DNA of 64,000 nucleotides from Arthrobacter sp. StoSoilA2 (lineage in GTDB: Bacteria > Actinomycetota > Actinomycetes > Actinomycetales > Micrococcaceae). The position numbers and the translations under genes were made by a program. Of this stretch, positions 57,254 through 64,000 are shown in pieces (the first letter of the stretch is position 1; the number at the start of each line of letters is the position of its first letter). The DNA lies in contig NZ_AP024643.1 of assembly GCF_019977195.1 (NCBI RefSeq), forward strand, positions 4,278,001-4,342,000, in the 5' to 3' direction. The notes beneath the pieces are model-generated. The model was not told where the DNA came from. It made no database searches and saw only the letters and a list, made by a program, of their open reading frames with translations.

Positions 57254-58453
57254 ATGGATCCGCTCGCACTAGCCCTCGTTGAACTGGGGGCCGTCGTCTT
57301 CTGCCTCGGTCTCCTTGCTCGGCTAGCGGGCCGAATTGGCATGTCTCCCATTCCGCTTTACCTGGTGGGTGGCTTGGCCTTCGGTGCGGGCGGCTTCGTC
57401 AGATTGGATGGCATGCATGAATTCGCCCATCTTTCAGGCGAAATCGGAGTCATCCTGCTGCTGTTGATGCTCGGATTGGAATACACCGCATCTGAACTCG
57501 TCACCGGACTCAGACGTTCGTGGCAGGCCGGTGTACTGGACTTTGTCCTGAATTTCCTCCCCGGCGCCGGGATTGCCCTTCTTCTGGGCTGGGGTCTCGT
57601 GGGCGCCATCGTGATGGGTGGCGTTACCTATATATCGTCCTCAGGAATCGCGGCGAAGGTCATCACGGACCTCGGCCGGATCGGTAACCGCGAAACTCCC
57701 GTAGTGCTATCCATCCTCGTTTTCGAGGACCTCGCGATGGCCATCTACCTACCCATTCTCACTGCCATCCTGGCCGGTGTCGGGTTCCTGGGTGGGCTGC
57801 AGACGGTGGGCATCGCGCTGGCTGTCGTCACGGTGGTCCTGATGATCGCGCTCAAACACGGGCACCGCGTCTCCCAAGCCGTTCACAGCGAGAATTCGGA
57901 AGTGTTCCTCCTGAACGTGCTCGGCCTGGCGCTCCTGGTGGCCGGTGTCGCCTCCGCCCTCCAGGTCTCAGCTGCCGTGGGTGCCTTCATGCTCGGCATC
58001 GCCATCTCCGGCGCCACGGCCCACAATGCGACCCGCATCCTTGAACCACTCCGGGACTTGTTTGCGGCAATCTTCTTCGTTGCCTTCGGCCTCAACACGG
58101 ACCCTACATCCATCCCACCGGTCCTGGGCTGGGCGTTGCTGCTCGCCCTGCTGACAACGGCCACCAAAATGTTCACCGGATTCTGGGCCGCCAAACGGGC
58201 GGGCATTGCAATGCCGGGCCGCTTCCGTGCGGGAGCGGCCCTGATTGCGCGTGGTGAATTCTCCATCGTCATTGCTGGCCTGGCCGTGGCCTCGGGAGCC
58301 GTGCCGGACGAGGTGGCAGCCCTGGCCACGGCTTATGTCCTCATCATGGCCATCACGGGTCCGCTGGCCGCTCGCTTCGTGGAGCCTGTGGTCAAGGCAC
58401 TGCGCAGGAGTCCCCGCACACCGCCGCGGGCTGCCGAGCGCGCCGCTGCCTGA
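57254..58453 (+). CDS. khtU: K+/H+ antiporter subunit KhtU (CPA2 family)
   Basis: A 399-residue CPA2 antiporter with about 12 helices: LLLLMLGLEYTASELVTGLRRSW, GGVTYISSSGIAAKVITDLGR, VVLSILVFEDLAMAIYL (with the conserved Asp) and RFRAGAALIARGEFSIVIAGL. With KhtT it lets K+ out in exchange for H+ under alkaline or high-K+ stress, complementing the nearby Mrp Na+/H+ system. Confidence 0.9.
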   Translation: MDPLALALVELGAVVFCLGLLARLAGRIGMSPIPLYLVGGLAFGAGGFVRLDGMHEFAHLSGEIGVILLLLMLGLEYTASELVTGLRRSWQAGVLDFVLNFLPGAGIALLLGWGLVGAIVMGGVTYISSSGIAAKVITDLGRIGNRETPVVLSILVFEDLAMAIYLPILTAILAGVGFLGGLQTVGIALAVVTVVLMIALKHGHRVSQAVHSENSEVFLLNVLGLALLVAGVASALQVSAAVGAFMLGIAISGATAHNATRILEPLRDLFAAIFFVAFGLNTDPTSIPPVLGWALLLALLTTATKMFTGFWAAKRAGIAMPGRFRAGAALIARGEFSIVIAGLAVASGAVPDEVAALATAYVLIMAITGPLAARFVEPVVKALRRSPRTPPRAAERAAA

Positions 58454-58470
58454 CCGTCAGGGCTTGACGG
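58454..58470. terminator. Short hairpin between khtU and dcd
   Basis: CCGTCA (58454-58459) / TGACGG (58465-58470) form a 6-bp stem with a 5-base loop immediately after the khtU stop; a related TGACG/CGTCA pairing continues to 58484. It lies between convergent genes. The stem is short and there is no U-run. Confidence 0.4.
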
Positions 58471-58498
58471 TCAGCGCCTGACGCCCGTCCGGTTCCGG

Positions 58499-59074
58499 CT
58501 AGATGGCCGTCCGGTGGAAATTCTGGTGGCTGCGGCTGGCGGTGGGTCCGCGCTGGCCTTGGTAGCGGTTACCGTACTCACCGGAACCGTAGGGGTGTTC
58601 CGCTGAGGACGTCAGGCGGAAGAAGCACAACTGGCCGATCTTCATGCCGGGCCACAGCTTGATTGGCAGCGTCGCCACATTGGAAAGTTCCAGCGTCACG
58701 TGCCCTGAGAAGCCCGGATCGATGAAGCCTGCGGTGGAGTGCGTCAACAAACCGAGCCGGCCGAGGGACGATTTACCCTCAAGGCGCGCAGCGATGTCGT
58801 CGGGCAGGCTCACTGTCTCGTACGTTGAGCCCAGTACGAATTCACCCGGGTGCAGGATGAAAGGCTCATTGCCTTCCACTTCCACCAACCGGGTCAGCTC
58901 GGGCTGCTCCTCGGCGGGGTCGATGTGGGCATATTTGTGGTTGTCGAAGAGCCGGAAAAACCGGTCAATCCGTACGTCCACGGAAGACGGCTGAACCATC
59001 GCGGGATCGTACGGTTCAAGGACAATCCGTTGGGAGTCTATTTCGGCACGAATATCGCGGTCAGAGATCAGCAC
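58499..59074 (-). CDS. dcd: dCTP deaminase
   Basis: A 191-residue trimeric nucleotide deaminase of exactly the usual length. The catalytic core GKSSLGRLGLLTHSTAGFIDPGFSGHVTLELSN (residues about 110-142) contains the Ser-Ser/Arg and the essential Glu, and the C-terminus closes with QGQRGPT. It makes dUTP from dCTP; actinobacterial homologues often go on to dUMP. GTG 59074 gives the typical start LISDRDIRAEI. A much longer frame upstream is an artefact overlapping the divergent secreted-protein gene. Confidence 0.93.
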   Translation of the reverse strand: MLISDRDIRAEIDSQRIVLEPYDPAMVQPSSVDVRIDRFFRLFDNHKYAHIDPAEEQPELTRLVEVEGNEPFILHPGEFVLGSTYETVSLPDDIAARLEGKSSLGRLGLLTHSTAGFIDPGFSGHVTLELSNVATLPIKLWPGMKIGQLCFFRLTSSAEHPYGSGEYGNRYQGQRGPTASRSHQNFHRTAI

Positions 59075-59183
59075 AGCATCAAAAATACCCCATGCATTGT
59101 CCGGGCCGCCCCATGGGACTATAGTTCCCGGACATGTAAAGCCGCGCCCGTACTTGGGGGCAACGAGCAATCGCGGGGTAATT

Positions 59184-61202
59184 GTGGGGAAATTGTCAGC
59201 GCCTGCGGCTATCGTGCTGGCTGGCGCGCTAGCCATATTGGTAGCCGCGTCCAGCCAAATCCTGCCAGCTACAGAGGCCCTACCAAGCGGCGGCACTACT
59301 TCTTCGGGCAGCGTACCGTCCGGTCTCACGGCCCCTGAAACGAGTACGACGCCGGACCCCGCACCTTTGGGGGCGACCCCCGCCGCCAGCGAAGCAGCTG
59401 GCGACCCTACGCCGGGCCCCGGTTCGGGGACGGATTTCGGTTCCGAAAGTGCAGCGCCGACCAGGCCGGTCGCAGTAGATCCGATGGTTGAGACACCTCC
59501 TCCGGTGCCGAACATCGGTCCCTCATGGGGTCCGGACGATCCTTCCTCGGAAGGCACTCCCTCCGGGAGTCCAGAAGCCAACGAGCCAGCCGTCCCCGGT
59601 CCTCCCGGCGCGTCGGCTTCCCCCACCTCCGTTCCAACGCCAACAGCGCCTGCCGCAGGGCCTGGTCCGTCGGAGTCGCCGTCGCCAACACCCTCACCGA
59701 CTCAAACAACGACGCCGTCGCCAACACCCTCACCAACCCAAACATCTACGCCGTCACAAACGGCTTCCGCGCCGTCACCAACGCCGGCGCCGCCGTCACC
59801 AACGCCAGCCACGCCCACGCCATCTTCACCCGCGTCCACGCCCACACCCACACCCGCGCCCACGCCCTCCCCCTCACCCACCCCTTTCCCCGGCAAGACC
59901 CCCAGCAGCGATGCCGACCCGGACAACGGTGCCCTCGCGCTACTCCCGGACGACAACACCGCGGCCATCTTGACCGTGTTCAATGCCATCAACAGCTATC
60001 GCGCTTCTTTGGGCCTTGCCCCGGTGAAGTATCACGCAACGGTGGCGAGCATGGCGCAGGAATGGTCGGACAGCATCGCCAGCCGCGAAGTGATCCAGCA
60101 CAGGCCAAACTTCTGGATGGACCCGCGTGCGCTCAACCCGAACAACGGTGCCGGTGAGGTCATCGCTGTCAGGTGGGATCGTGACGCTGCCCAATTGGTG
60201 GAGTGGTGGAAGGGGTCTCCCGGTCACGACGCCCTGCTGCGCGATCCGCGCTTCAATGTGATGGGCATCGGGATCACCTACACGGACGGCAATTGGCAAA
60301 CGACCCCCAACCGCTACACGCTGTGGGGCGTGGTGAACTTCTTCGGTTACACCACGCTGCCCGCCGGAACCACTACGCGCCCGGGTGGGACGGTCACGCC
60401 GCCGACGGATCCAGTGGGTGTGTGTGAACCCGGCGGCAAGTACCAGCCGCCTACCGTGAATCTCAGCGCGGCGGCCATCCGCAGCGCTGCAGACCTTGTA
60501 TCCATCAGCCCGGACGGAACGGTCTATTCCTATCCGTCCTTGGGTGACGCCAAGTACGGCGCGGTCCGCAAGATCGGAATCGGTTTCACCGGTTTGAAGG
60601 AGCTGTTCGTATCGGATTGGGACCGCGACGGCGTTTTTGACCTCATCGCCCAACACCTGGATGGAGCGCTCCTTGTGTACCCGGGCAGGCAGTCTGGCGG
60701 CTTCGGATCGCCCGGAGTCCTGGGCCAGGGGTGGGAGTCCCTCAACATAGCCGTGGGTACTTGGTGTGCGAACAACCGCCTCCCGCAAATTGTGGCCATG
60801 GATGCCTCCGGCGGGCTCTGGTTCTACAAGAATTCCGGAATGACGTACATACGAACCCAGGCGGCGATCGGAACAGGCAACAAGGCCGTCCGGCTCAGCA
60901 TGGTGGACTACAACGCCGATGGTTTCCAGGATCTCCTCGCCGTTGAGCCCAATGGGTATCTGAGGTTGTATCGCGGCAGCGGACTGGCCATTCCGAAGCA
61001 GGAGGCCAGGCCAGTGGTGGGTGCGGCATGGACCGACTACACCGGTTTGCGGTCACTTCAAGGAGTTACCGGCGCAAACACCACGGGCATCGCGGGCCTG
61101 GGCACCAACGGTGTATTGGAGTATTGGGACCTCACCTCGGGAGGACTGACGACGCCGGTCAGCGTCGGTGGCGGCTGGAGTGGCTTCAAGCTCGCCCAGT
61201 AG
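59184..61202 (+). CDS. Secreted CAP-domain protein with FG-GAP-like repeats
   Basis: A 672-residue exported protein. A signal peptide (about 1-35, hydrophobic APAAIVLAGALAILVAAS) precedes a Pro/Ser/Thr-rich linker to about residue 240. A CAP/SCP domain spans about 252-410 (SYRASLGLAPVKYHATVASMAQEW, then GSPGHDALLRDPRFNVMGIG). The C-terminal ~230 residues form beta-propeller-like repeats with calcium-loop motifs (DWDRDGVFDLIAQ, DYNADGFQDLLAV). CAP domains bind lipids or act in cell-wall biology. The same C-terminal module is found in the carboxypeptidase downstream. GTG 59184 chosen; an in-frame TTG at 59097 is possible. Confidence 0.78.
   Translation: MGKLSAPAAIVLAGALAILVAASSQILPATEALPSGGTTSSGSVPSGLTAPETSTTPDPAPLGATPAASEAAGDPTPGPGSGTDFGSESAAPTRPVAVDPMVETPPPVPNIGPSWGPDDPSSEGTPSGSPEANEPAVPGPPGASASPTSVPTPTAPAAGPGPSESPSPTPSPTQTTTPSPTPSPTQTSTPSQTASAPSPTPAPPSPTPATPTPSSPASTPTPTPAPTPSPSPTPFPGKTPSSDADPDNGALALLPDDNTAAILTVFNAINSYRASLGLAPVKYHATVASMAQEWSDSIASREVIQHRPNFWMDPRALNPNNGAGEVIAVRWDRDAAQLVEWWKGSPGHDALLRDPRFNVMGIGITYTDGNWQTTPNRYTLWGVVNFFGYTTLPAGTTTRPGGTVTPPTDPVGVCEPGGKYQPPTVNLSAAAIRSAADLVSISPDGTVYSYPSLGDAKYGAVRKIGIGFTGLKELFVSDWDRDGVFDLIAQHLDGALLVYPGRQSGGFGSPGVLGQGWESLNIAVGTWCANNRLPQIVAMDASGGLWFYKNSGMTYIRTQAAIGTGNKAVRLSMVDYNADGFQDLLAVEPNGYLRLYRGSGLAIPKQEARPVVGAAWTDYTGLRSLQGVTGANTTGIAGLGTNGVLEYWDLTSGGLTTPVSVGGGWSGFKLAQ
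59677..59748 (+). repeat. 36-bp in-frame repeats in the Pro/Thr linker
   Basis: Two copies of a 31-base match with a period of 36 (59677-59707, 59713-59743) encode repeated Ser-Pro-Thr-Pro-Ser-Pro-Thr-Gln. Simpler CCNACN-type repeats continue to about 59890. Changes in copy number would alter linker length without breaking the frame. Confidence 0.7.
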
Positions 61203-61210
61203 GGAACCGC

Positions 61211-61243
61211 CGGGTAATCAAATCGCCCGGTAATCAAACCGCC
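61211..61243. repeat. Short tandem duplication after the CAP-protein stop
   Basis: CGGGTAATCAAATCGCC and CGGTAATCAAACCGCC are adjacent, near-identical units between the two convergent stops; the second reaches into the end of the SRPBCC gene. No hairpin terminator is evident. Confidence 0.6.
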
Positions 61244-61677
61244 TGGGCGGACTCAATAACGGTCTTGAGCTGCTCCAACTGGGCAACTTCACTTTCCATG
61301 GTCTTCTGGATCATGCTGTTCATGAGTTTCTGCAGGCCCTTGGGGTGGTACTCCAGTGCGAACCTGAGCCGCGTCGTCTTGCCTTCGGTGCTGAGGTAGT
61401 AGCCGCCCGTGGGCCGGGCGGGTCCGGCCACCACGGCGAAGCGCACTTCTGCGCCCGGCCGGGCCTCCGTGATCTCGAAGTCTGCAGCGATCGGCCGTCC
61501 TCCCGGGCCAGTGAGCGTCTGCTGATAGACCGCGCCCTTCTGGCCACGGACACCGGATCGGAGCGAGATGCTGCGCACTCCCGAGCGCCAGAGGGAGTTG
61601 TTCATACCATCCATCAGGAATCCATAGACGGTCATGGCATCCCTGCTGATCACCACTTCATAGTCTGCAAATGCCAC
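61234..61677 (-). CDS. SRPBCC-family (START/Bet v1-like) protein
   Basis: A 147-residue protein with the helix-grip fold pattern: an initial strand FADYEVVISRDAMTVYGFLMD, FEITEARPGAEVRFAVVAGP, YYLSTEGKTTRLRFALEYHPKG, and a long C-terminal helix (KLMNSMIQKTMESEVAQLEQLKTVI). Such proteins bind hydrophobic ligands; no substrate is assignable. GTG 61677 behind AGAGG fits; a longer frame upstream has no family match. It lies between the two secreted-protein genes, on the opposite strand. Confidence 0.8.
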   Translation of the reverse strand: MAFADYEVVISRDAMTVYGFLMDGMNNSLWRSGVRSISLRSGVRGQKGAVYQQTLTGPGGRPIAADFEITEARPGAEVRFAVVAGPARPTGGYYLSTEGKTTRLRFALEYHPKGLQKLMNSMIQKTMESEVAQLEQLKTVIESAQAV

Positions 61678-61891
61678 GGAAACCTCTTTCGGCGTACGGT
61701 TCGAATGTCGTAGCCCGGTTCCCCATACACTGCAGCTAACACCTTCAGAATAGTCAGCCGCGCTTGCCTGCGACACACGACAAACGAGCCTTGACCGAAT
61801 GGTTACCTGCCGGCGTATCTGAGACACAGCTGACACATAGTCCCGGGCCGGGTAGAGTTCGTGCCGCTGGCAAAACCAAATTGGGGGCGTA

Positions 61892-63421
61892 ATGCGAGTA
61901 CTGAAACATCCGTTTGTCCGTGGGAACTCTATCCGTGGGAACGCACGACGGCGGCTGGCTGCTTGCGCTGCATTCCTCGCCATGGCGGTGGCTGGCGGAG
62001 TCATGGCCGCTGCGCCTGCGTCGGCGGCATCAGCAACAACCCCTACGGCAGTGGCATCCAGAGTTGCGAATAAAGTGGCCGCGCCTACCACGGTGAATCC
62101 CCTGCCCAGCGTGGATCCCATCGGGAACCCTGCAAGCTTCTCTGTCCTGGTCAATAAATCCCGGCCACTGAATCCCGTCAGCTACGCCCCCAGCGACCTC
62201 ATCAATGCCCGCGGCTCCGGCCAGTACATGCGGGCCGAAGCCGCTGCCTGGCTCAATGGCCTCTTCCAGGGCGCGGCGGACGCTGGGACCGGCGGCCTGT
62301 CGATCGTGAGCGGCTACCGGTCCTATGCCCAGCAACAGCAGGTTTACTCCTACTACGTCAGCATCTACGGCCAGGCCTATGCGGACACCATCTCGGCACG
62401 TCCCGGGTACAGCGAACACCAGACCGGCCTCGCCATGGACATCGGCAATGCTGCCGGTTCCTGTGGCCTGAGCACCTGCTTCGGAGACACAGCAGCTGGC
62501 AAATGGGTGGCAGCGAACGCCCACAAGTACGGCTTCATCGTCCGGTACCCCAACGGCTACACGGGCACCACCGGGTACAGCTACGAGCCCTGGCATTTGC
62601 GCTATGTTGGCGTCGCGTTGGCCACTGATATGAACAGGCGCGGATTCCCGACGCTGGAGCACTATTTCGCCGGAAATCCGGCGGCCGCCGCGAGCATCAA
62701 GTCCGGCGCCGACCTCGTAGCTGCCGATTTTTCCGGCCGGATGCTGCGTTATCCCGCGACGGCGGCAGGCGGGTATGGGGCGCCCGTCCAGATCGGTTCG
62801 GGCTGGACCGGCTTGAAGCAGGGCTTCGTGGTGGACTGGGACATTGATGGCATTTACGACATCCTTGCGCAGTGGAACAACGGCGTCCTGGGCGTTTACC
62901 GTGGCCTACCCGGCGGCGGCTTCGCCGGCCAGGTTGTCGTGGGGAGCGGTGGCTGGGATCGCATGACCATCACCGTGGGCAAGTGGACGCACGCGCACCC
63001 GCGGCCCGGCGTCGTCGGGTATTTTCCGGATGGTGTGCTGCGCTACTACGCCAACACCTTCGGCGGTGCCCTGAGCGCTTCACAGGTCATCGGCAAGGGC
63101 TGGAACGGCATGGAACTGACCATGGCGGACTGGGAGGGCGACGGCGCGAACGACATCCTGGCGAGGACAGCTTCCGGATCCCTGATCAATTACCGGGGAG
63201 ACGGCTGGGCTGGTTTCTTTGGCCCGGCCACCACCGTGGGCACAGGCTGGCAGTACATGCGCATGCTGCTTCCGGGCTTCGGGCTCACCGGTGCAGGCAC
63301 GCGCGGCATCACTGCGCAAACTGCGGACGGCAACCTGTACAACTACGGCCTCGGCAGGGGTTCCTGGACCACCTACGCGCAGGTTGGATCCGGATGGAAC
63401 GGCCTGAAGCTCTTCAAGTAG
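61892..63421 (+). CDS. Secreted D-Ala-D-Ala carboxypeptidase (VanY/M15B) with FG-GAP-like repeats
   Basis: A 509-residue exported peptidase. Residues 1-46 are a signal peptide (RRRLAACAAFLAMAVAGGV, cut after APASA). About 85-255 is an M15B VanY domain: SGYRSYAQQQQVYS, SEHQTGLAMDIG (Zn-binding His and Asp) and EPWHLRYVG (catalytic Glu and Zn His). The C-terminal ~240 residues are FG-GAP-like repeats (DWDIDGIYDILAQ, DWEGDGANDILAR) ending GWNGLKLFK, parallel to GWSGFKLAQ at the end of the CAP protein. It trims peptidoglycan stem peptides; the repeats probably attach it to the envelope. Confidence 0.88.
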   Translation: MRVLKHPFVRGNSIRGNARRRLAACAAFLAMAVAGGVMAAAPASAASATTPTAVASRVANKVAAPTTVNPLPSVDPIGNPASFSVLVNKSRPLNPVSYAPSDLINARGSGQYMRAEAAAWLNGLFQGAADAGTGGLSIVSGYRSYAQQQQVYSYYVSIYGQAYADTISARPGYSEHQTGLAMDIGNAAGSCGLSTCFGDTAAGKWVAANAHKYGFIVRYPNGYTGTTGYSYEPWHLRYVGVALATDMNRRGFPTLEHYFAGNPAAAASIKSGADLVAADFSGRMLRYPATAAGGYGAPVQIGSGWTGLKQGFVVDWDIDGIYDILAQWNNGVLGVYRGLPGGGFAGQVVVGSGGWDRMTITVGKWTHAHPRPGVVGYFPDGVLRYYANTFGGALSASQVIGKGWNGMELTMADWEGDGANDILARTASGSLINYRGDGWAGFFGPATTVGTGWQYMRMLLPGFGLTGAGTRGITAQTADGNLYNYGLGRGSWTTYAQVGSGWNGLKLFK

Positions 63422-63499
63422 ACATGGTTGCGCGGCTGTCATGAGGACCCGCGCAACTGCGCTAAGCTAGGACTCGCTCCGGCGAATAACCGGAGCGAC

Positions 63500-63573
63500 G
63501 CGGGCGTAGCTCAATGGTAGAGCGCTAGCTTCCCAAGCTCGATACGCGGGTTCGATTCCCGTCGCCCGCTCCA
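63500..63573 (+). tRNA. tRNA-Gly (anticodon CCC)
   Basis: A complete 74-base cloverleaf with encoded CCA. The acceptor GCGGGCG pairs with CGCCCGC, the D-stem is GCTC/GAGC, and the T-arm is GCGGG TTCGATT CCCGT. The anticodon loop TTCCCAA gives CCC, reading GGG. One T-C mismatch is seen in the anticodon stem (CTAGC/GCTCG). Confidence 0.95.
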
Positions 63574-63575
63574 CC

Positions 63576-63612
63576 ATGACCCCTTGCCTCCGGGCAGGGG
63601 GTCATCTTGTTG
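63576..63612 (+). terminator. Terminator after tRNA-Gly
   Basis: ATGACCCCTTGCC (63576-63588) pairs with GGCAGGGGGTCAT (63593-63605) around a 4-base loop, followed by CTTGTTG. The strong 13-bp stem (one wobble) directly behind the tRNA is a convincing Rho-independent terminator. Confidence 0.85.
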
Positions 63613-63746
63613 GGAACCATGTGTGGTCCTGGGCCCTCTTTGCGCGTGAAACCCGGCACTCACCAGATAAGGCCCCGCACCCGTCGACCCCGACGGCCAC
63701 CAAGCCTAAACTCGTAGTTACATCCACCTATCCGGGAGGTCCTCCA

Positions 63747-64000
63747 ATGACTCTCACCGACGATGCTGAGGCGGGTCCACTCGCCGTCATCCACCGCCTG
63801 CTGGAAGCCACGAACAAGCATGATCTGGAAGCCTTGGCCGAATGCTTCGCGCCTGGCTACGTCAATGAGACGCCTGCCCACCCCACCAGGGGCTTCACTG
63901 GCAGGGACGCTATCCGCAGCAACTGGGAGCAGCTCTTCACAGGAGTGCCGAACATCAGAGTTCGAATGGTCTCCCATAGCGTGTCCGGCAACCAAGCTTG
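63747..64000 (+). CDS. SnoaL/NTF2-like protein (3' end missing)
   Basis: The first 84 codons of a frame that runs off the right edge. VIHRLLEATNKHDLEALAECFAPGYVNETPAHPTRGFTGRDAIRSNWEQLF is the opening of a SnoaL-like/NTF2 fold: helix, then a strand with the ligand-cavity entry. GGGAGG precedes the ATG. Members are small cone-shaped proteins acting as cyclases, isomerases or ligand carriers; the specific role is unknown. Confidence 0.8.
   Translation, partial: MTLTDDAEAGPLAVIHRLLEATNKHDLEALAECFAPGYVNETPAHPTRGFTGRDAIRSNWEQLFTGVPNIRVRMVSHSVSGNQA

Noticed and set aside
59075..59626. Long N-terminal extension of dCTP deaminase
   Set aside because: The extra ~184 residues are antisense to the secreted protein's linker; the 191-residue form from GTG 59074 equals the family length.
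63660..63995. 111-codon minus-strand frame at the right edge
   Set aside because: Antisense to the SnoaL-like gene, which has a good ribosome binding site and family pattern.

Overview
The window is high-GC, densely packed bacterial chromosome. Overlapping ATGA/GTGA gene joints, a fused MrpA-MrpB subunit, a SAM-IV type riboswitch, an ECF42-type sigma factor next to a YCII/DGPF gene, a DtxR/IdeR-type iron box and the general look of the proteins point to an actinobacterium of the Micrococcaceae, most like Arthrobacter, Paenarthrobacter or Pseudarthrobacter. This genus call is an inference from protein style; there is no rRNA gene in the window.

Layout. 1-5.1 kb is an arsenic-resistance cluster: the start of an arsenate reductase, an ArsR fused to a phosphatase-type arsenate reductase domain, a divergent aquaporin-like channel, a second ArsR, an ArsN1/phosphinothricin-type acetyltransferase, and a large PEP-synthase/rifampin-phosphotransferase-like enzyme. 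5.1-12.6 kb holds an MMPL exporter with a divergent MarR regulator, a methyltransferase, a YCII protein with an ECF42 sigma factor, an aldo-keto reductase and a DinB polymerase. 12.7-14.5 kb is a lower-GC patch with two unrecognised genes between two diverged copies of a ~75-bp repeat; it looks acquired. 14.5-21 kb has a LysE exporter, a LacI-controlled nucleoside hydrolase/MFS/ribokinase operon, and a TetR regulator with a small membrane protein.

21-28.5 kb carries a tyrosine phosphatase, a P-loop-PabB fusion, cardiolipin synthase and PabC (the PabB and PabC steps make p-aminobenzoate for folate), then an amino-acid permease and an AhpD-like protein. 28.8-31.5 kb is a tightly coupled GMC oxidoreductase / PAS / DUF985 cupin operon, followed by a terminator and a 32-bp tandem repeat array. 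31.7-35.7 kb (minus strand) is an unusual operon: flavin monooxygenase, a histidine-ammonia-lyase homologue that lacks the Ala-Ser-Gly triad needed for its MIO cofactor, and a cysteine-synthase-like enzyme. 35.9-37.9 kb is a SAM-riboswitch-controlled DUF1737/rhodanese/MetZ sulfur-assimilation operon.

38-44.4 kb contains a membrane protein, a YbdK-type carboxylate-amine ligase, an HTH-MurA fusion, and an iron-box-preceded pair: an Ntn-hydrolase (penicillin acylase family) and an IucB/MbtK-type siderophore acyltransferase. 44.4-47.6 kb is a TPP-riboswitch-controlled ykoEDC thiamine-precursor ECF transporter. 48.8-55.1 kb is a complete Mrp Na+/H+ antiporter operon, followed by an MFS gene, a KhtTU K+/H+ antiporter and dCTP deaminase. 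59.2-63.4 kb has two secreted wall-associated proteins (a CAP-domain protein and a VanY-type carboxypeptidase) that share the same C-terminal FG-GAP-like repeat module. tRNA-Gly(CCC) and a truncated SnoaL-like gene end the window.

The most promising leads are the MIO-deficient lyase operon, the iron-box Ntn-hydrolase/acyltransferase pair, the repeat-bounded orphan cassette, and the GMC-PAS-DUF985 operon. All functions are read from sequence by eye; no database search was run.
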